Shown: positions 34,628-43,456, numbered from the stretch's first letter. The stretch: 64,000 nt of DNA from QAMX01 sp964448855 (GCA_964448855.1 CAYUXI010000005.1:1-64000), one strand, 5' to 3'. The notes: a model not told the origin generated them from the letters alone. Numbers and translations are program-made.

Positions 34628-35059
34628 ATGCAGAGAGACGAACAAAAGAAGCTGACGGAAACGGCGAACCGGCTGCGGCGCTATCGGGAAAAAGCGGCGT
34701 CTGCCGATGTCTTGCGGGCGAAGCTGTCGGCGCTGCAGGAAACGGCCTCAGCCTGTCGACGGAGCAGTCCGGGTGCGGCCATCCGGGCACAGCTGCGGGC
34801 AGCCTATCGACGGACGGAGGTGCAGCTGCGCCTTCAGCAGGTGGAAACGCGGCAAATCGAATGCGCGCTGGAACGGCTGACGCCGGAGGAACGATTGATT
34901 CTGACGGATATGCTGATCCGACCGGTGCCGATGGCAGCCGATCAGCTCTGCGAAAAGCTGAACATCGAAACGGCCACCGTCTATCGCAGAAGGCGGGCGG
35001 CACTCCGAAAAATGGCAGGGCTGCTCGGCGAAAAGGGCAGCCGGAACGGTACGGCCTGA
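34628..35059 (+). CDS. Small sigma-region-4-like DNA-binding protein, 143 aa
   Basis: N-terminal two-thirds is a charged helical, likely coiled-coil region (LTETANRLRRYREKAASADVL onward). The C-terminus has a helix-turn-helix like sigma region 4 (LTPEERLILTDMLI, ADQLCEKLNIETATVYRRRRAALRKM). There is no sigma region 2. Similar proteins occur beside phage-type repressors (ArpU-like). Start at 34628 with AAAGGA upstream. Its promoter carries an operator shared with the neighbouring repressor, so it is probably induced when that repressor is inactivated. Function otherwise unknown. Confidence 0.65.
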   Translation: MQRDEQKKLTETANRLRRYREKAASADVLRAKLSALQETASACRRSSPGAAIRAQLRAAYRRTEVQLRLQQVETRQIECALERLTPEERLILTDMLIRPVPMAADQLCEKLNIETATVYRRRRAALRKMAGLLGEKGSRNGTA

Positions 35060-35099
35060 GATGAAGCGCCGGAATTGGCTGACGGACACGGGAAGCATC

Positions 35100-35128
35100 T
35101 TGCATTTTCGGCAGACATATGATACAAT
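35100..35128 (+). promoter_or_regulatory. Promoter of the GerMN-like lipoprotein gene
   Basis: TTGCAT and TACAAT with a 17-bp spacer, about 70 bp upstream of the start. Confidence 0.7.
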
Positions 35129-35201
35129 AGAGGTGACCGATTCCGGCAGAATGGCTGCCGAACAACTGAACCGTGAACCATCCGGAGAAAGGAAGAAGAA
35201 C

Positions 35202-36341
35202 ATGAAACGTCTGCAATCGCCTGTGGCTCGTCTGCGCCGAATGCTGCCCATCCTGCTGGCCGCCGTGCTGTTGGCCGGCTGCAGCACGGATACACCGGTG
35301 CAGGAAACCTCCGTCTCTTCTTCCAACGGTACCACTGCGGCGCCGACAACGTCACCGACCTCAACACCACCGGTGACGACGACCGTCCCGGCCACCACAC
35401 CACCGTCCGGTGAGGCTCAAATCTACATCGTCTTTGACCAGGAAGCGCCGGACGTCTACCCGCTGCCCAATACCGGGACGCTGGATGCCTCCGTCCTGCT
35501 GCAGGGGCTTGCGCGGCTGACCGGCTGGAATTGCGACGTCAACCACGTGGAAATCCTGAGCGGGATTGCCCGTGTCGATCTGGCCGAGACCGCGCTTCCG
35601 TTCAACTGGAACGGTGATGCGGAACGCGATCACGACAGTTCCGAGATTTTTTACGGCCCCACCTATGTGGATACGGTGTTTTTATTCCTCGACAGCATCC
35701 AGCAGACGCTGATGAAAAATCTGGGACTGTCCGGCGTCATTTTCACACAGAACGACGGGCAGCCGCTCCGGCTGAATCGCCTGCAGTCGGCTGTGGAGCT
35801 CTTCCCGGCGGATACGGCCTATCGCGGCAGCTCCTATTATCGGGCGCTGCTGCTGGATACCCCCGAATTCAGCACGGACGAGTATGAGCTGTTGCAGCTG
35901 GCCTGTGGAATGACGGTGCTGTGCCCGAAGAGCTTCCGGCCGGACGGCGAAGGCGACGCGGAATACCACATGGTCTATGAACAGGGCGACCAGATTGCAA
36001 CGATCGTCTGGCATGAATACCCGCTGGACATTGCCGCCGAGGACAGCGAAGCGCTGCTGCAGGAGTCGCAACGGCTTCTTGCGGGCTGGTGCGACCATCT
36101 GACGGCGATGGATTCCGCCACCGGAACGGATACGCAGACGGCGACCGCCTCCGGCTATGAGCTGGACGGTGCCGCTGGCGCCTATCGCCTCCATGTGACG
36201 GGCTTCCTGGCTCCGGCATACTCCGCGTATTACGAAGTCGTCCTGCTCTATGATCCGGCGCTCTCCGAGGCAACTGATTCGTTCCCCGGCATGGAGACCA
36301 TTGTCCGCGACCTCTCCTATGCGCTGAGCCACTACAACTGA
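35202..36341 (+). CDS. Lipoprotein with GerMN-like domain, 379 aa
   Basis: Signal peptide with lipobox LLAGC (Cys about 25), then a Thr/Pro-rich spacer. The middle part (IYIVFDQEAPDVYPLP, HVEILSGIARVDLAETALPF, VDTVFLFLDSIQQTL) resembles the GerMN domain found in GerM and other envelope lipoproteins of Firmicutes. The C-terminal half is unassigned. The ATG at 35202 has GAAAGGA upstream. GerMN proteins act in spore germination or peptidoglycan remodelling; a specific role here is not shown. Confidence 0.6.
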   Translation: MKRLQSPVARLRRMLPILLAAVLLAGCSTDTPVQETSVSSSNGTTAAPTTSPTSTPPVTTTVPATTPPSGEAQIYIVFDQEAPDVYPLPNTGTLDASVLLQGLARLTGWNCDVNHVEILSGIARVDLAETALPFNWNGDAERDHDSSEIFYGPTYVDTVFLFLDSIQQTLMKNLGLSGVIFTQNDGQPLRLNRLQSAVELFPADTAYRGSSYYRALLLDTPEFSTDEYELLQLACGMTVLCPKSFRPDGEGDAEYHMVYEQGDQIATIVWHEYPLDIAAEDSEALLQESQRLLAGWCDHLTAMDSATGTDTQTATASGYELDGAAGAYRLHVTGFLAPAYSAYYEVVLLYDPALSEATDSFPGMETIVRDLSYALSHYN

Positions 36342-36354
36342 CAAAATCATATCT

Positions 36355-36464
36355 GTCTTCAGGGCGGGGTGCAATTCCCGACCGGCGGTAAAGTCCGCGA
36401 GCGCCGTGTGCGCATGATTTGGTGCAATTCCAAAACCGACCGTATAGTCTGGATGAAAGAAGAC
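36355..36464 (+). ncRNA. FMN riboswitch (RFN element)
   Basis: Highly conserved RFN sequence: AGGGCGGGGTGCAATTCCCG, ACCGGCGGTAAAGTCCGCGAG, ATTTGGTGCAATTCC, then ACCGTATAGTCTGGATG. P1 forms from GTCTTC and GAAGAC at the two ends. It precedes ribU and ends in a terminator, so FMN should reduce riboflavin uptake. Confidence 0.97.
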
Positions 36465-36481
36465 GAACGCGCTTTTTTTGA

Positions 36482-36517
36482 CGCCCAAAAGACAGGTTTG
36501 CTCTTTTGGGCGTTTTG
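36482..36517 (+). terminator. Expression-platform terminator of the FMN riboswitch
   Basis: CGCCCAAAAGA pairs with TCTTTTGGGCG, followed by TTTT, between the aptamer and the ribU start. Confidence 0.85.
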
Positions 36518-36554
36518 ATTTGCATGAAAAACCGTGAAAAAGAGGGAATTTAGG

Positions 36555-37205
36555 ATGAAAAATGACCGCATTCGAAGCATGACAACGGCAGCTATGCTGA
36601 CCGCACTGGCCGTGGCCGCCGTCTGGATTTGTCGCATTCCGATTGTCCTGTTTCTGAAATACGAACCGAAAAACGTGATTCTGACGATCGGCGGCTTCCT
36701 GTTTGGCCCGATGATGGCGCTGGTCGTGACGGTGGCCTCGGCGCTGATCGAAATGATCACCGTCAGCGATACGGCCGGGTGGGGACTGCTCATGAATATT
36801 CTGGCCAGCGGGTCGTTTGCAGTCTTCGCCTCTCTCGCATACCGGAAAAAGCGGACGCTGACCGGTGCCGTGATCGGCCTGATCGGTGGGACGATTCTCT
36901 CAACCGCCATGATGCTCCTGTGGAACTGGCTCGTCACGCCGCTGTATATGGGCATCGAACGCGCCGACGTTATCAAGCTGCTCGTGCCGTATTTCCTGCC
37001 GTTCAACGCGTTGAAGGGGAGCCTGAATTCGGCGCTGACCCTGCTGCTGTATAAACCGGCTGTCACGGCACTGCGCCATTCCGGGCTGCTCCGAACAACG
37101 GCGAATACCCATGCGCCGCAGGCGAAAACGACGGTGCTGGTGTCCGTCTGCGCCGCCGCACTGCTGGCGTGCTCCGTGATCGCCTTCCTTGTGCTGCACG
37201 GCTGA
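36555..37205 (+). CDS. ribU: Riboflavin ECF transporter S component
   Basis: Membrane subunit that binds riboflavin for the energy-coupling-factor transporter. Six hydrophobic segments; FLKYEPKNVILTIGGFLFGPMMA and ALIEMITVSDTAGWGLLMN are RibU signatures. The FMN riboswitch upstream confirms the substrate. The ATG at 36555 follows GAGGG and TTTAGG; a GTG at 36534 is less likely. 216 aa. EcfA/EcfT genes must be elsewhere. Confidence 0.93.
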   Translation: MKNDRIRSMTTAAMLTALAVAAVWICRIPIVLFLKYEPKNVILTIGGFLFGPMMALVVTVASALIEMITVSDTAGWGLLMNILASGSFAVFASLAYRKKRTLTGAVIGLIGGTILSTAMMLLWNWLVTPLYMGIERADVIKLLVPYFLPFNALKGSLNSALTLLLYKPAVTALRHSGLLRTTANTHAPQAKTTVLVSVCAAALLACSVIAFLVLHG

Positions 37206-37274
37206 ACCGAAATCCACTACCGTTTGTTTTCCTTGAGCGGGGAAGCGCGTATTTTTTGCAAACCGCATCCAGCG

Positions 37275-37318
37275 AAAAGCCGTCTGCATCGACGAACGTC
37301 GATGCAGACGGCTTTTTT
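37275..37318. terminator. Bidirectional terminator between ribU and the DUF4349 gene
   Basis: A long perfect stem (AAAAGCCGTCTGCATCGAC and complement) with a GAA loop, flanked by A and T runs on opposite sides. Confidence 0.9.
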
Positions 37319-37374
37319 CAACAGAGTGCGTTGGGATGGTATGACCAAATGCCGTGCCGGCGCTTCCCTGCGGG

Positions 37375-38346
37375 TTACGGCAGGGGAGTCTCCTCCGGCG
37401 GGTTTTGACGCAGCCGTCTGCGGATTCTGCGGCGGCGCAGCAGAAGGACGGCCAGAACGACCAGCGCAATCAGCAACAGCCAGAGCAGTATCTCCAGAAT
37501 GTTGCCGAGGAACCAGATGGCAAAGGCGCGGAACCCGTCGCGCAGACGAAGCGTGCTGCTGCGGAAGGTCTCGGCCAGCCGCTCGCCAAACGTCTGCGGC
37601 TCATCCTTTGGCTCCGTCAGCACGGCGACCTCCGACAGGTTGATGGAAACCGTGCTGTAGGCAATCTGCGAATCCAGCTGCTTCATCTGGGACGTATACG
37701 ATTCAATCTGATAGCGGACGTCGCTGAGCGTCTGCTCGATTTCGAGAACAGCCTGCAGATCGGTCGCCTCCGCCAGCAGCGCCAAAATGCGCTCCTCCTG
37801 CTGTTGCAGGGTCTTCAGCCGCGCATCGATGTCCACGTATTGCAGCGTGACGTCCTGAGAGGAGAGCGATTCACCGGTGATGGTGCCGATCGACGAAACG
37901 CGGCCGAAAAAGCTGTTCAGCTGATCAGCCGGAATCCGCAGCACCAGCGTTGCGGAACGGAGCTGCGAACGGCTGGACTGAATCGACCTTCCGAAAATCT
38001 CGGACGACTCCGTATAGCCGCCGAATTCCACGGCCAAAGCGTCAATCGCCGACAGGGACGCGTCAAAGTCGAGCGTCTGAATGCGGTAGGAAACCTGATA
38101 AATCATCTTGCGCGAGGGATCGACTGCGCCGATGCTCAGAGAAGAATCACCGAAATCGCCCGCACTGTCCTCTGTCTTCCATTCGCCGGAGCCGACCTCC
38201 TCCGAAAGGTATGCGTCGCTTTTTTCGCCGGACGCACTGCCATTCAAACGCACGGAGGACGAATCTGCATGGCAGCCGGACAGGATCAGCGCAAACAACA
38301 GGAGAAAAAGGAACAGCGAATGCTTTCGCATCGTTCGTCTTATCAT
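37375..38346 (-). CDS. DUF4349 lipoprotein, 323 aa
   Basis: Signal peptide with lipobox LILSGC (Cys about 24). The body (VSYRIQTLDFDASLSAIDALAVEFGGY, LVLRIPADQLNSFFGRVSSIG, SSQDVTLQYVDIDARLKTL) matches DUF4349; a coiled coil follows and a C-terminal membrane segment (about 280-305) ends in a basic tail. So it would be held at both ends in the membrane. It lies downstream of a VWA protein and a sigma factor. AAAGGAG precedes the ATG. Confidence 0.8.
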   Translation of the reverse strand: MIRRTMRKHSLFLFLLLFALILSGCHADSSSVRLNGSASGEKSDAYLSEEVGSGEWKTEDSAGDFGDSSLSIGAVDPSRKMIYQVSYRIQTLDFDASLSAIDALAVEFGGYTESSEIFGRSIQSSRSQLRSATLVLRIPADQLNSFFGRVSSIGTITGESLSSQDVTLQYVDIDARLKTLQQQEERILALLAEATDLQAVLEIEQTLSDVRYQIESYTSQMKQLDSQIAYSTVSINLSEVAVLTEPKDEPQTFGERLAETFRSSTLRLRDGFRAFAIWFLGNILEILLWLLLIALVVLAVLLLRRRRIRRRLRQNPPEETPLP

Positions 38347-38369
38347 AAAAGAGACTCCTTTCTGCTGCA

Positions 38370-39842
38370 TCAGCCCAGATAACGGCTGGTGATTTCGACC
38401 AGCAGCTCGTTCAACGGCCGCACCTGATATTCGCCGATTGTCGGCTCCAGGTGATCGCCGCCAATGCCGCTGTCGTTGGTGAGGAAGGTGTAGGTTCCGC
38501 CGGTCAATGCGGCAGCTGTGCGGAGGCAGTATTCAGCTTCCGTATCCACACCGCTGGACGCAACGGGAATCAGATGAACGCCGTTGGCGGCAAACGCCGG
38601 CAGCAGCTTCTGAAGCTGCGTCACCACGTTGAGCTGATTGCTGTGGGGCGGCGCATCACAGACGAGGTAGCAGAGCCGGACAGAGCCCTCCGCCCAGTCG
38701 TGCTCATTCAGAGCGTTGGCCAGCGCCACATCCACGGCTTCCGGATTGTCGCCGCCGCCTGCGGCAGACTGCGCCGCCAGATCGGCGAGACTCTGACGGA
38801 TGTTCTCGGTAAAGTCGAAAGGAAGCACGAGATAGGCGTCCCCTTTGTCGCGGTAAAAGTTGACGCTGAGGCGGATGCGCGTGTTCGGGTGCGCATCGGA
38901 AACGGAACGAATGACGTCCTCCAGCTCAGCCTGAAGATACGAAAGCTCGTCACCCATGGAGCCGGTCGTGTCAATGACAAACATGAGATCGAGCGTCTCG
39001 GCTGCGCGGACGGGAGCATCCATCACAAAACGCAGCGTATCCTCGCCGCTCGGGACGGGCTGACTGGCCTCCACGCCGTCCAGCGAAACCGTGACGGTGC
39101 CGCCCTGCGCCTGATCGTCCGAAAGCGCAAAGAGATAGGCAAGCCCCGAGGCATCAGTGACGGCGCGATAGACGTCCTGCCCATTCGCACCGACCCAGAC
39201 AACCGGGACGTTGGAAAGCGGCTCATTCTGCGCGTTCAAAACCGTGACGGCGATGCGGCGGGCAATCGTCAACTGATAGCGAATCGGATAGTCCGACCAG
39301 TCCTGCCGCTGCAGGACATCGGTGAAAAAGTCAAAATTCAGGTTGTCGCACCATTCACCCGCCGTCAGCAGACCGGGAACGGGGATGGGCTGATTGTTGT
39401 TGAGAATCGGGTATGTGTTGTCTTCACCCGGGACAAACGTTTCATCCAGAGACGGAATCGAATCTTCACCGGAAAAAAACACATCCACATCGACAACCGG
39501 ATCGACAACATCGACAACATCGGCAGCATCGCCGCCCCCATCGGATTCGTCCAACGGGTTCTTTTCGACCTCACCGGCGTCCTGCGGAGGCGCGTCCGAA
39601 CAATTATCATAATTGCCGGGCGAAGCCAGACGGGAAACGGTCACGGAACAGATCAACGCCATCATGGCAAAGGAAGCGGCGAGCTTCCAGTACATCGAAC
39701 GTTTGCGCGGAACGGAACGGGCGACCGACTCCTGCGGGGTATCGGCAGCACGGGACAGGATCGAATCCTTCAGTCCGTCCGGTGGGGTAGAAGGAGCGGC
39801 ATCTCGAATCCAATGCTCAAGCTCCCTGTCGCGCCTTTTCAT
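38370..39842 (-). CDS. Membrane-anchored VWA protein with anti-sigma-like N-terminus, 490 aa
   Basis: A short cytoplasmic head (MKRRDRELEHWIRDAAPSTP, resembling anti-sigma segments) and one membrane helix (about 50-71) precede an acidic extracellular linker, a carboxypeptidase-like or Ig-like domain (about 165-245) and a von Willebrand A domain with the metal site DTTGSMGDE near 290. It lies 24 bp from the ECF sigma gene, so it may be its anti-sigma factor and surface sensor; this is inference from position and the N-terminus. AAAGGA precedes the ATG. Confidence 0.65.
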   Translation of the reverse strand: MKRRDRELEHWIRDAAPSTPPDGLKDSILSRAADTPQESVARSVPRKRSMYWKLAASFAMMALICSVTVSRLASPGNYDNCSDAPPQDAGEVEKNPLDESDGGGDAADVVDVVDPVVDVDVFFSGEDSIPSLDETFVPGEDNTYPILNNNQPIPVPGLLTAGEWCDNLNFDFFTDVLQRQDWSDYPIRYQLTIARRIAVTVLNAQNEPLSNVPVVWVGANGQDVYRAVTDASGLAYLFALSDDQAQGGTVTVSLDGVEASQPVPSGEDTLRFVMDAPVRAAETLDLMFVIDTTGSMGDELSYLQAELEDVIRSVSDAHPNTRIRLSVNFYRDKGDAYLVLPFDFTENIRQSLADLAAQSAAGGGDNPEAVDVALANALNEHDWAEGSVRLCYLVCDAPPHSNQLNVVTQLQKLLPAFAANGVHLIPVASSGVDTEAEYCLRTAAALTGGTYTFLTNDSGIGGDHLEPTIGEYQVRPLNELLVEITSRYLG

Positions 39843-39865
39843 ACAATCAATCCTTTCTTTCTCCA

Positions 39866-40412
39866 TCAAACAGAAGCTGTGGGATAGCACCTGCGCAGCT
39901 TTTTGAGTGCGTACGCATATTTCCAGCGCACAACCGGAGTGGACAGGCCGAGCAGATCGGCAATCTCTGCATGAGACAGAGCGCCGTAAATGCGGAGACG
40001 CACAATTTCCAGCTCCTCGGCCGTCAGGGTATCCGCCAGCAGCTGCTGCACATCGACACGCGCTGCAACGTCGTCTTCAAAGACCTCTTCTGCCGACGGA
40101 TGCGCGCAATCGGTTGGACAGAAGGGAAGAGAGACGGTGCAGCTCGTCCAGACAGAGGTTGCGCACAATCCGCAGAATCCAGGCCATGGGGCGGCTGAAG
40201 GATACGTATCCGGGGGCAGATCGCCAGATGCGGAGAAACGCATCCTGGACAACGTCGCGTGCCGTCTCCGGCCGCTTCAGCACAGACAACGCGTACGCAT
40301 ACATGGATGAAGCGCACTGCTCATACAGCTCACCGAACGCGTTTCGGTCACCTTGCCCTGTGCGGGAGATCAGATCGTCCAACAGGCGATCTGAGGCGGG
40401 ATTCTGAATCAT
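39866..40412 (-). CDS. ECF-type sigma factor, split by a +1 frameshift (CTT TGA site)
   Basis: Region 2 (LISRTGQGDRNAFGELYEQC, VVQDAFLRIWRSAPGYVSF, MAWILRIVRNLCLDEL) reads in one frame to a TGA at 40079-40077. Region 4 (LTAEELEIVRLRIYGALSHAEIADLLGLSTPVVRWKYAYALKKL) reads in the +1 frame. Slipping +1 after CTT (40082-40080) skips one T and joins the two with no break, giving about 181 aa, normal for an ECF sigma. CTT TGA is the same slip sequence used in the RF2 gene. GGAGG precedes the ATG at 40412. It could equally be a true frameshift mutation or an assembly error. Confidence 0.75.
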
Positions 40413-40483
40413 ATTGACAACCTCCATTCTGTCAGGATAACGGATGATGGAAGGTATTTGGAGAAAAAAGGAAGAAAAAATTT

Positions 40484-41359
40484 TCAGTCTTCGCAGGAAC
40501 GCGGTTCCACAAGGAATTTGAACAGGTGGCGGTGCAGACGCCAGTGCTCCGTCACGGTAATCCGTCCGGCGCTGTAGCAGTCAATCCCGGCCAGCTCCTC
40601 ATCGATCTGCCGGGCGTTGTCCTCAACCGAGCCCAGACAGGCAAACAGCCGGCGGTAGGCCGGGTCGCGCTGCAGAGAGACGGCGCGGCGAATCGTAAAG
40701 AACAGCCAGACGCCCCAGACGGCAATCAGAATCGAGGAAAAGGCGATGCTGGTGCCGACACTGGAAAACGCCTCCGCCGTGGCATCAAAGATCAGCGGGC
40801 GCAGCGCATGGCTGTCGATATCGGAGCAGCTGAGCAGCTCCTTACAGAGGTCGTCCGGCAGATAGCCCAGTGTCCCGGTCAGACGATCGAGCTGCACGAG
40901 CGCGGAACGCTTGACGGCGACGAAGGTTCCGTCCTCCAGCTGCGCCAGCGTGTAGCAGACGACGTCGTCCGATTTGCCGCCGGGCTGCTGGGTCAGCTCG
41001 TGAAACGCAGCGGGTGTCCACGTCAGGTGGCAGGAACCGTTCTTTGCATACATCAGCCGCTTCAAAGCGGAATCCTGGTCAAACACGGTGGAGGATTCGT
41101 AGTTGGCCGAAAAACCAAAGGAGGTCAAATCGGTGAGCGGGTCGTCAATCGCGGCAATGTCGCTGCCGGTGACCGTCTGCGGCTCGCTGTAGGCCAGCCG
41201 GGCGCGATAAATGGTGCTCATGGTGTCAAAGTAGAAAATCAAAACGAAGACGACCAGACAGAGCAAAATCCGGTTCCGGTTCACGCGGCGGATTTCGCGG
41301 CAAAAGGTGCTGTCGTGGAAGCTCCAGTTCTCCAGGTCGGAGGGTTGAACGAATGGCAT
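40484..41359 (-). CDS. Membrane protein of unknown function, 291 aa
   Basis: Two membrane segments (about 30-50 and 195-220, from ILLCLVVFVLIFYF and SSILIAVWGVWLFFTI) enclose an extracytoplasmic domain of about 150 residues. The C-terminal cytoplasmic part ends in VTEHWRLHRHLFKFLVEPRSCED. I do not recognise a family. Start taken at the second ATG (41359), eight bases after AGGA. It has its own promoter; it lies upstream of the sigma gene in the same direction. Confidence 0.6.
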   Translation of the reverse strand: MPFVQPSDLENWSFHDSTFCREIRRVNRNRILLCLVVFVLIFYFDTMSTIYRARLAYSEPQTVTGSDIAAIDDPLTDLTSFGFSANYESSTVFDQDSALKRLMYAKNGSCHLTWTPAAFHELTQQPGGKSDDVVCYTLAQLEDGTFVAVKRSALVQLDRLTGTLGYLPDDLCKELLSCSDIDSHALRPLIFDATAEAFSSVGTSIAFSSILIAVWGVWLFFTIRRAVSLQRDPAYRRLFACLGSVEDNARQIDEELAGIDCYSAGRITVTEHWRLHRHLFKFLVEPRSCED

Positions 41360-41426
41360 GGTCATATTCCTGTTCCCACTCCAAAACAGAGCGGGATCCT
41401 TTCCTGTGCGGTTAAAATGCAGGGAA

Positions 41427-41480
41427 TCAGGCGCGAAGCCTGATTGTTCCTATTGTACCATAACAGCCGTGAAAATTCAA
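41427..41480 (-). promoter_or_regulatory. Promoter and leader hairpin of the two-TM protein
   Basis: Minus-strand TTGAAT (41480-41475) and TACAAT (41457-41452) with a 17-bp spacer. An 8-bp hairpin (AATCAGGC arms, 41427-41447) lies in the leader. The remaining 41481-41620 holds no gene. Confidence 0.65.
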
Positions 41481-41627
41481 GTCATCTGTGTTCTTTGCAC
41501 CGTTCAAGGTGCATCCGGAAGGCCAAAAAACGCGATTGACCGCCCGAAAAGCACGAGTCTGCAAGGTCAAAATCAAAGTGCACACAAAAATGATGTATAT
41601 CCTTGGTCAGATTTGGTCATTTTAAAC

Positions 41628-41656
41628 TTGACAAATGAACGGATTCGTGGTAAATT
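41628..41656 (+). promoter_or_regulatory. Promoter of the hrcA heat-shock operon
   Basis: TTGACA and TAAATT with a 17-bp spacer, directly followed by the CIRCE operator. Confidence 0.85.
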
Positions 41657-41663
41657 ATTGGTG

Positions 41664-41690
41664 TTAGCACTCGAAGGGTTTGAGTGCTAA
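41664..41690 (+). promoter_or_regulatory. CIRCE operator (HrcA binding site)
   Basis: Perfect TTAGCACTC-N9-GAGTGCTAA. HrcA bound here represses the operon; GroE normally sustains HrcA activity. Confidence 0.98.
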
Positions 41691-41721
41691 CGCAGACGAT
41701 CGGAAAGGAGTGAAACGCGAT

Positions 41722-42825
41722 ATGCTGACAGAGCGACAAAGACGCATTCTGAAGGCCATCATTGATGTTTATGTGGAAACGGCAGAGCCGGTGGGTTCGA
41801 AAATCCTGGCACAGCGGCTCGATCTCGGCGTTTCACCTGCCACACTCCGAAACGAAATGGCAGAGCTGATCGCCCAGGGCTACCTGGAGCAGCCGCACAC
41901 TTCGGCCGGTCGTGTCCCAACCCATAAAGGCTATCGCCTGTATGTGAATGAGCTGATGAACGATTACGCGCTCACACGGGAGGATACCTCCCGCCTGCAT
42001 GAGGCGCTCCGGTTGAAAATCGCGGAGTATGACCAGCTGATCGACGAAGCCGGAAAGGCGATTTCCCGCCTGACCAATTATGCGTCCATCACAGCAAGGC
42101 CGAAGCTGGGCGCGGCGGAAACCATCCGCCATATCGATCTGGTTCGCTGCGGAGAGTCCGCATTCGTGGTCGTCGTGGTCACGGGGCGCGGCACCGTGCG
42201 GAATCGGCTGATTCAGACAGCGGCAGACGTTTCGGACACGGAGCTGGAACGGCTGCGCAGCGCGCTCAACATCGTGCTGACCGGGTTGGAACCGGGCGGC
42301 ATCACATTGACGCATATTCGCAGGCTGGAAACGGTGGCATCAGAGAGCTGCATCGATCTGCTCGGACAGACGGTGGCGTTTCTCCGGGAAATCGGCGAGG
42401 TCTCCGGCGAAATGGAAGTCCGCTTTGCCGGAACCGGGAATCTGCTCGGCTATCCGGAATATCGGGATGTGGACAAAGCGCGTGAGCTGCTGAGCTTTTT
42501 GAGCAGCGCTCCGCCAACGGATTGGCTGTCGGCCGCCGGAAACCTGCCTGTGGTTTACCGCATCGGCGAAGAAAACGGAGCGGAACCGCTGAAGGATGCG
42601 AGCATGGTCGTGGCCAAGTGCCCGCTGGGCAACGGCTGCACCGGATACATCGGCATTGTCGGGCCGACCCGCATGAATTATCCGCAGCTGGCCGCCCGAC
42701 TGGAATATTTTGCAAAAGGTCTGAGCGCACTGCTGGGCGGAACGCCATCCGGGCGCGAGGCTCGCGCCGATCGGCAGACGCCGCCGACAGGTGCCGGCAC
42801 AGATGGAAGGAATGAGTCAACATGA
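41722..42825 (+). CDS. hrcA: Heat-inducible transcription repressor HrcA
   Basis: Binds CIRCE. Winged helix at the N-terminus (RQRRILKAIIDVYVETAEPVGS, LRNEMAELIAQGYLEQPHTSAGRVPTHKGYR) followed by a GAF-like domain. 367 aa. AAAGGAGTGA precedes the ATG. It overlaps grpE by 4 bp. CIRCE upstream indicates autoregulation. Confidence 0.96.
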   Translation: MLTERQRRILKAIIDVYVETAEPVGSKILAQRLDLGVSPATLRNEMAELIAQGYLEQPHTSAGRVPTHKGYRLYVNELMNDYALTREDTSRLHEALRLKIAEYDQLIDEAGKAISRLTNYASITARPKLGAAETIRHIDLVRCGESAFVVVVVTGRGTVRNRLIQTAADVSDTELERLRSALNIVLTGLEPGGITLTHIRRLETVASESCIDLLGQTVAFLREIGEVSGEMEVRFAGTGNLLGYPEYRDVDKARELLSFLSSAPPTDWLSAAGNLPVVYRIGEENGAEPLKDASMVVAKCPLGNGCTGYIGIVGPTRMNYPQLAARLEYFAKGLSALLGGTPSGREARADRQTPPTGAGTDGRNEST

Positions 42826-43379
42826 CAGAAGATCAGAAGAAAACCAAAGAGTCAGCCGCAGAAGAAACCGCCGCTGTTCAGAGCACGCCCGAAGAGCTGG
42901 ATGCACTGGTTGCGGAGCTGACCCAGTCCAATGATGAAATGGCCAGAGAGCTGGAAAGCGCCAAAAAGCTGGCCGAAGAGACAAAGGATACGCTGCTGCG
43001 CACGGCGGCAGAGTACGATAACTTCCGCAAACGCTCCGCCAGAGAAAAGGATGCCGTCTATGCGGAAACGGTCGCAAAAACGATCGAAGCGTTTTTACCG
43101 GTGGTTGACAACCTGGAACGCGCTGTCGCCTTCTCCGATACGGAAGGGCTGAAGCAGGGTCTGGAGCTGACCCTGAAGCAGCTGGCCGGTGTGCTGGCCA
43201 AGCTGAATATCACCGCGATTGACCCGGCCGGTCAACCATTTGATCCCAACCTGCACAATGCCGTGATGCACGTGGAGGATGAATCAATGGATGAAAACAT
43301 CGTGGCCGAGGTGCTGCAAAAGGGCTATGAAATCGATGGCCGCGTGATTCGACACGCCGTCGTCAAGGTGGCCAACTGA
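42822..43379 (+). CDS. grpE: Nucleotide exchange factor GrpE
   Basis: Releases ADP from DnaK. A long coiled coil (AEEAAVQS to TLLRTAAEYDNFRKRSAREK) precedes the beta domain; the conserved AEYDNFRKR and VDNLERA segments and the end motif NLHNAVMHVED, EVLQKGYEIDGRVIRHAVVKV are present. 185 aa. Translationally coupled to hrcA. Confidence 0.95.
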   Translation: MTEDQKKTKESAAEETAAVQSTPEELDALVAELTQSNDEMARELESAKKLAEETKDTLLRTAAEYDNFRKRSAREKDAVYAETVAKTIEAFLPVVDNLERAVAFSDTEGLKQGLELTLKQLAGVLAKLNITAIDPAGQPFDPNLHNAVMHVEDESMDENIVAEVLQKGYEIDGRVIRHAVVKVAN

Positions 43380-43456
43380 CGTCAAACAGCAAACAAAATC
43401 GAAAAATTCCAACTTCAATTGATTGAAAAGAACAGATTCATGGAGGTATATTGATT

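Noticed and set aside
33741..35059. Prophage remnant
   Set aside because: The S24 repressor and sigma-4-like gene resemble phage switches, but no integrase, structural or lysis genes lie nearby.
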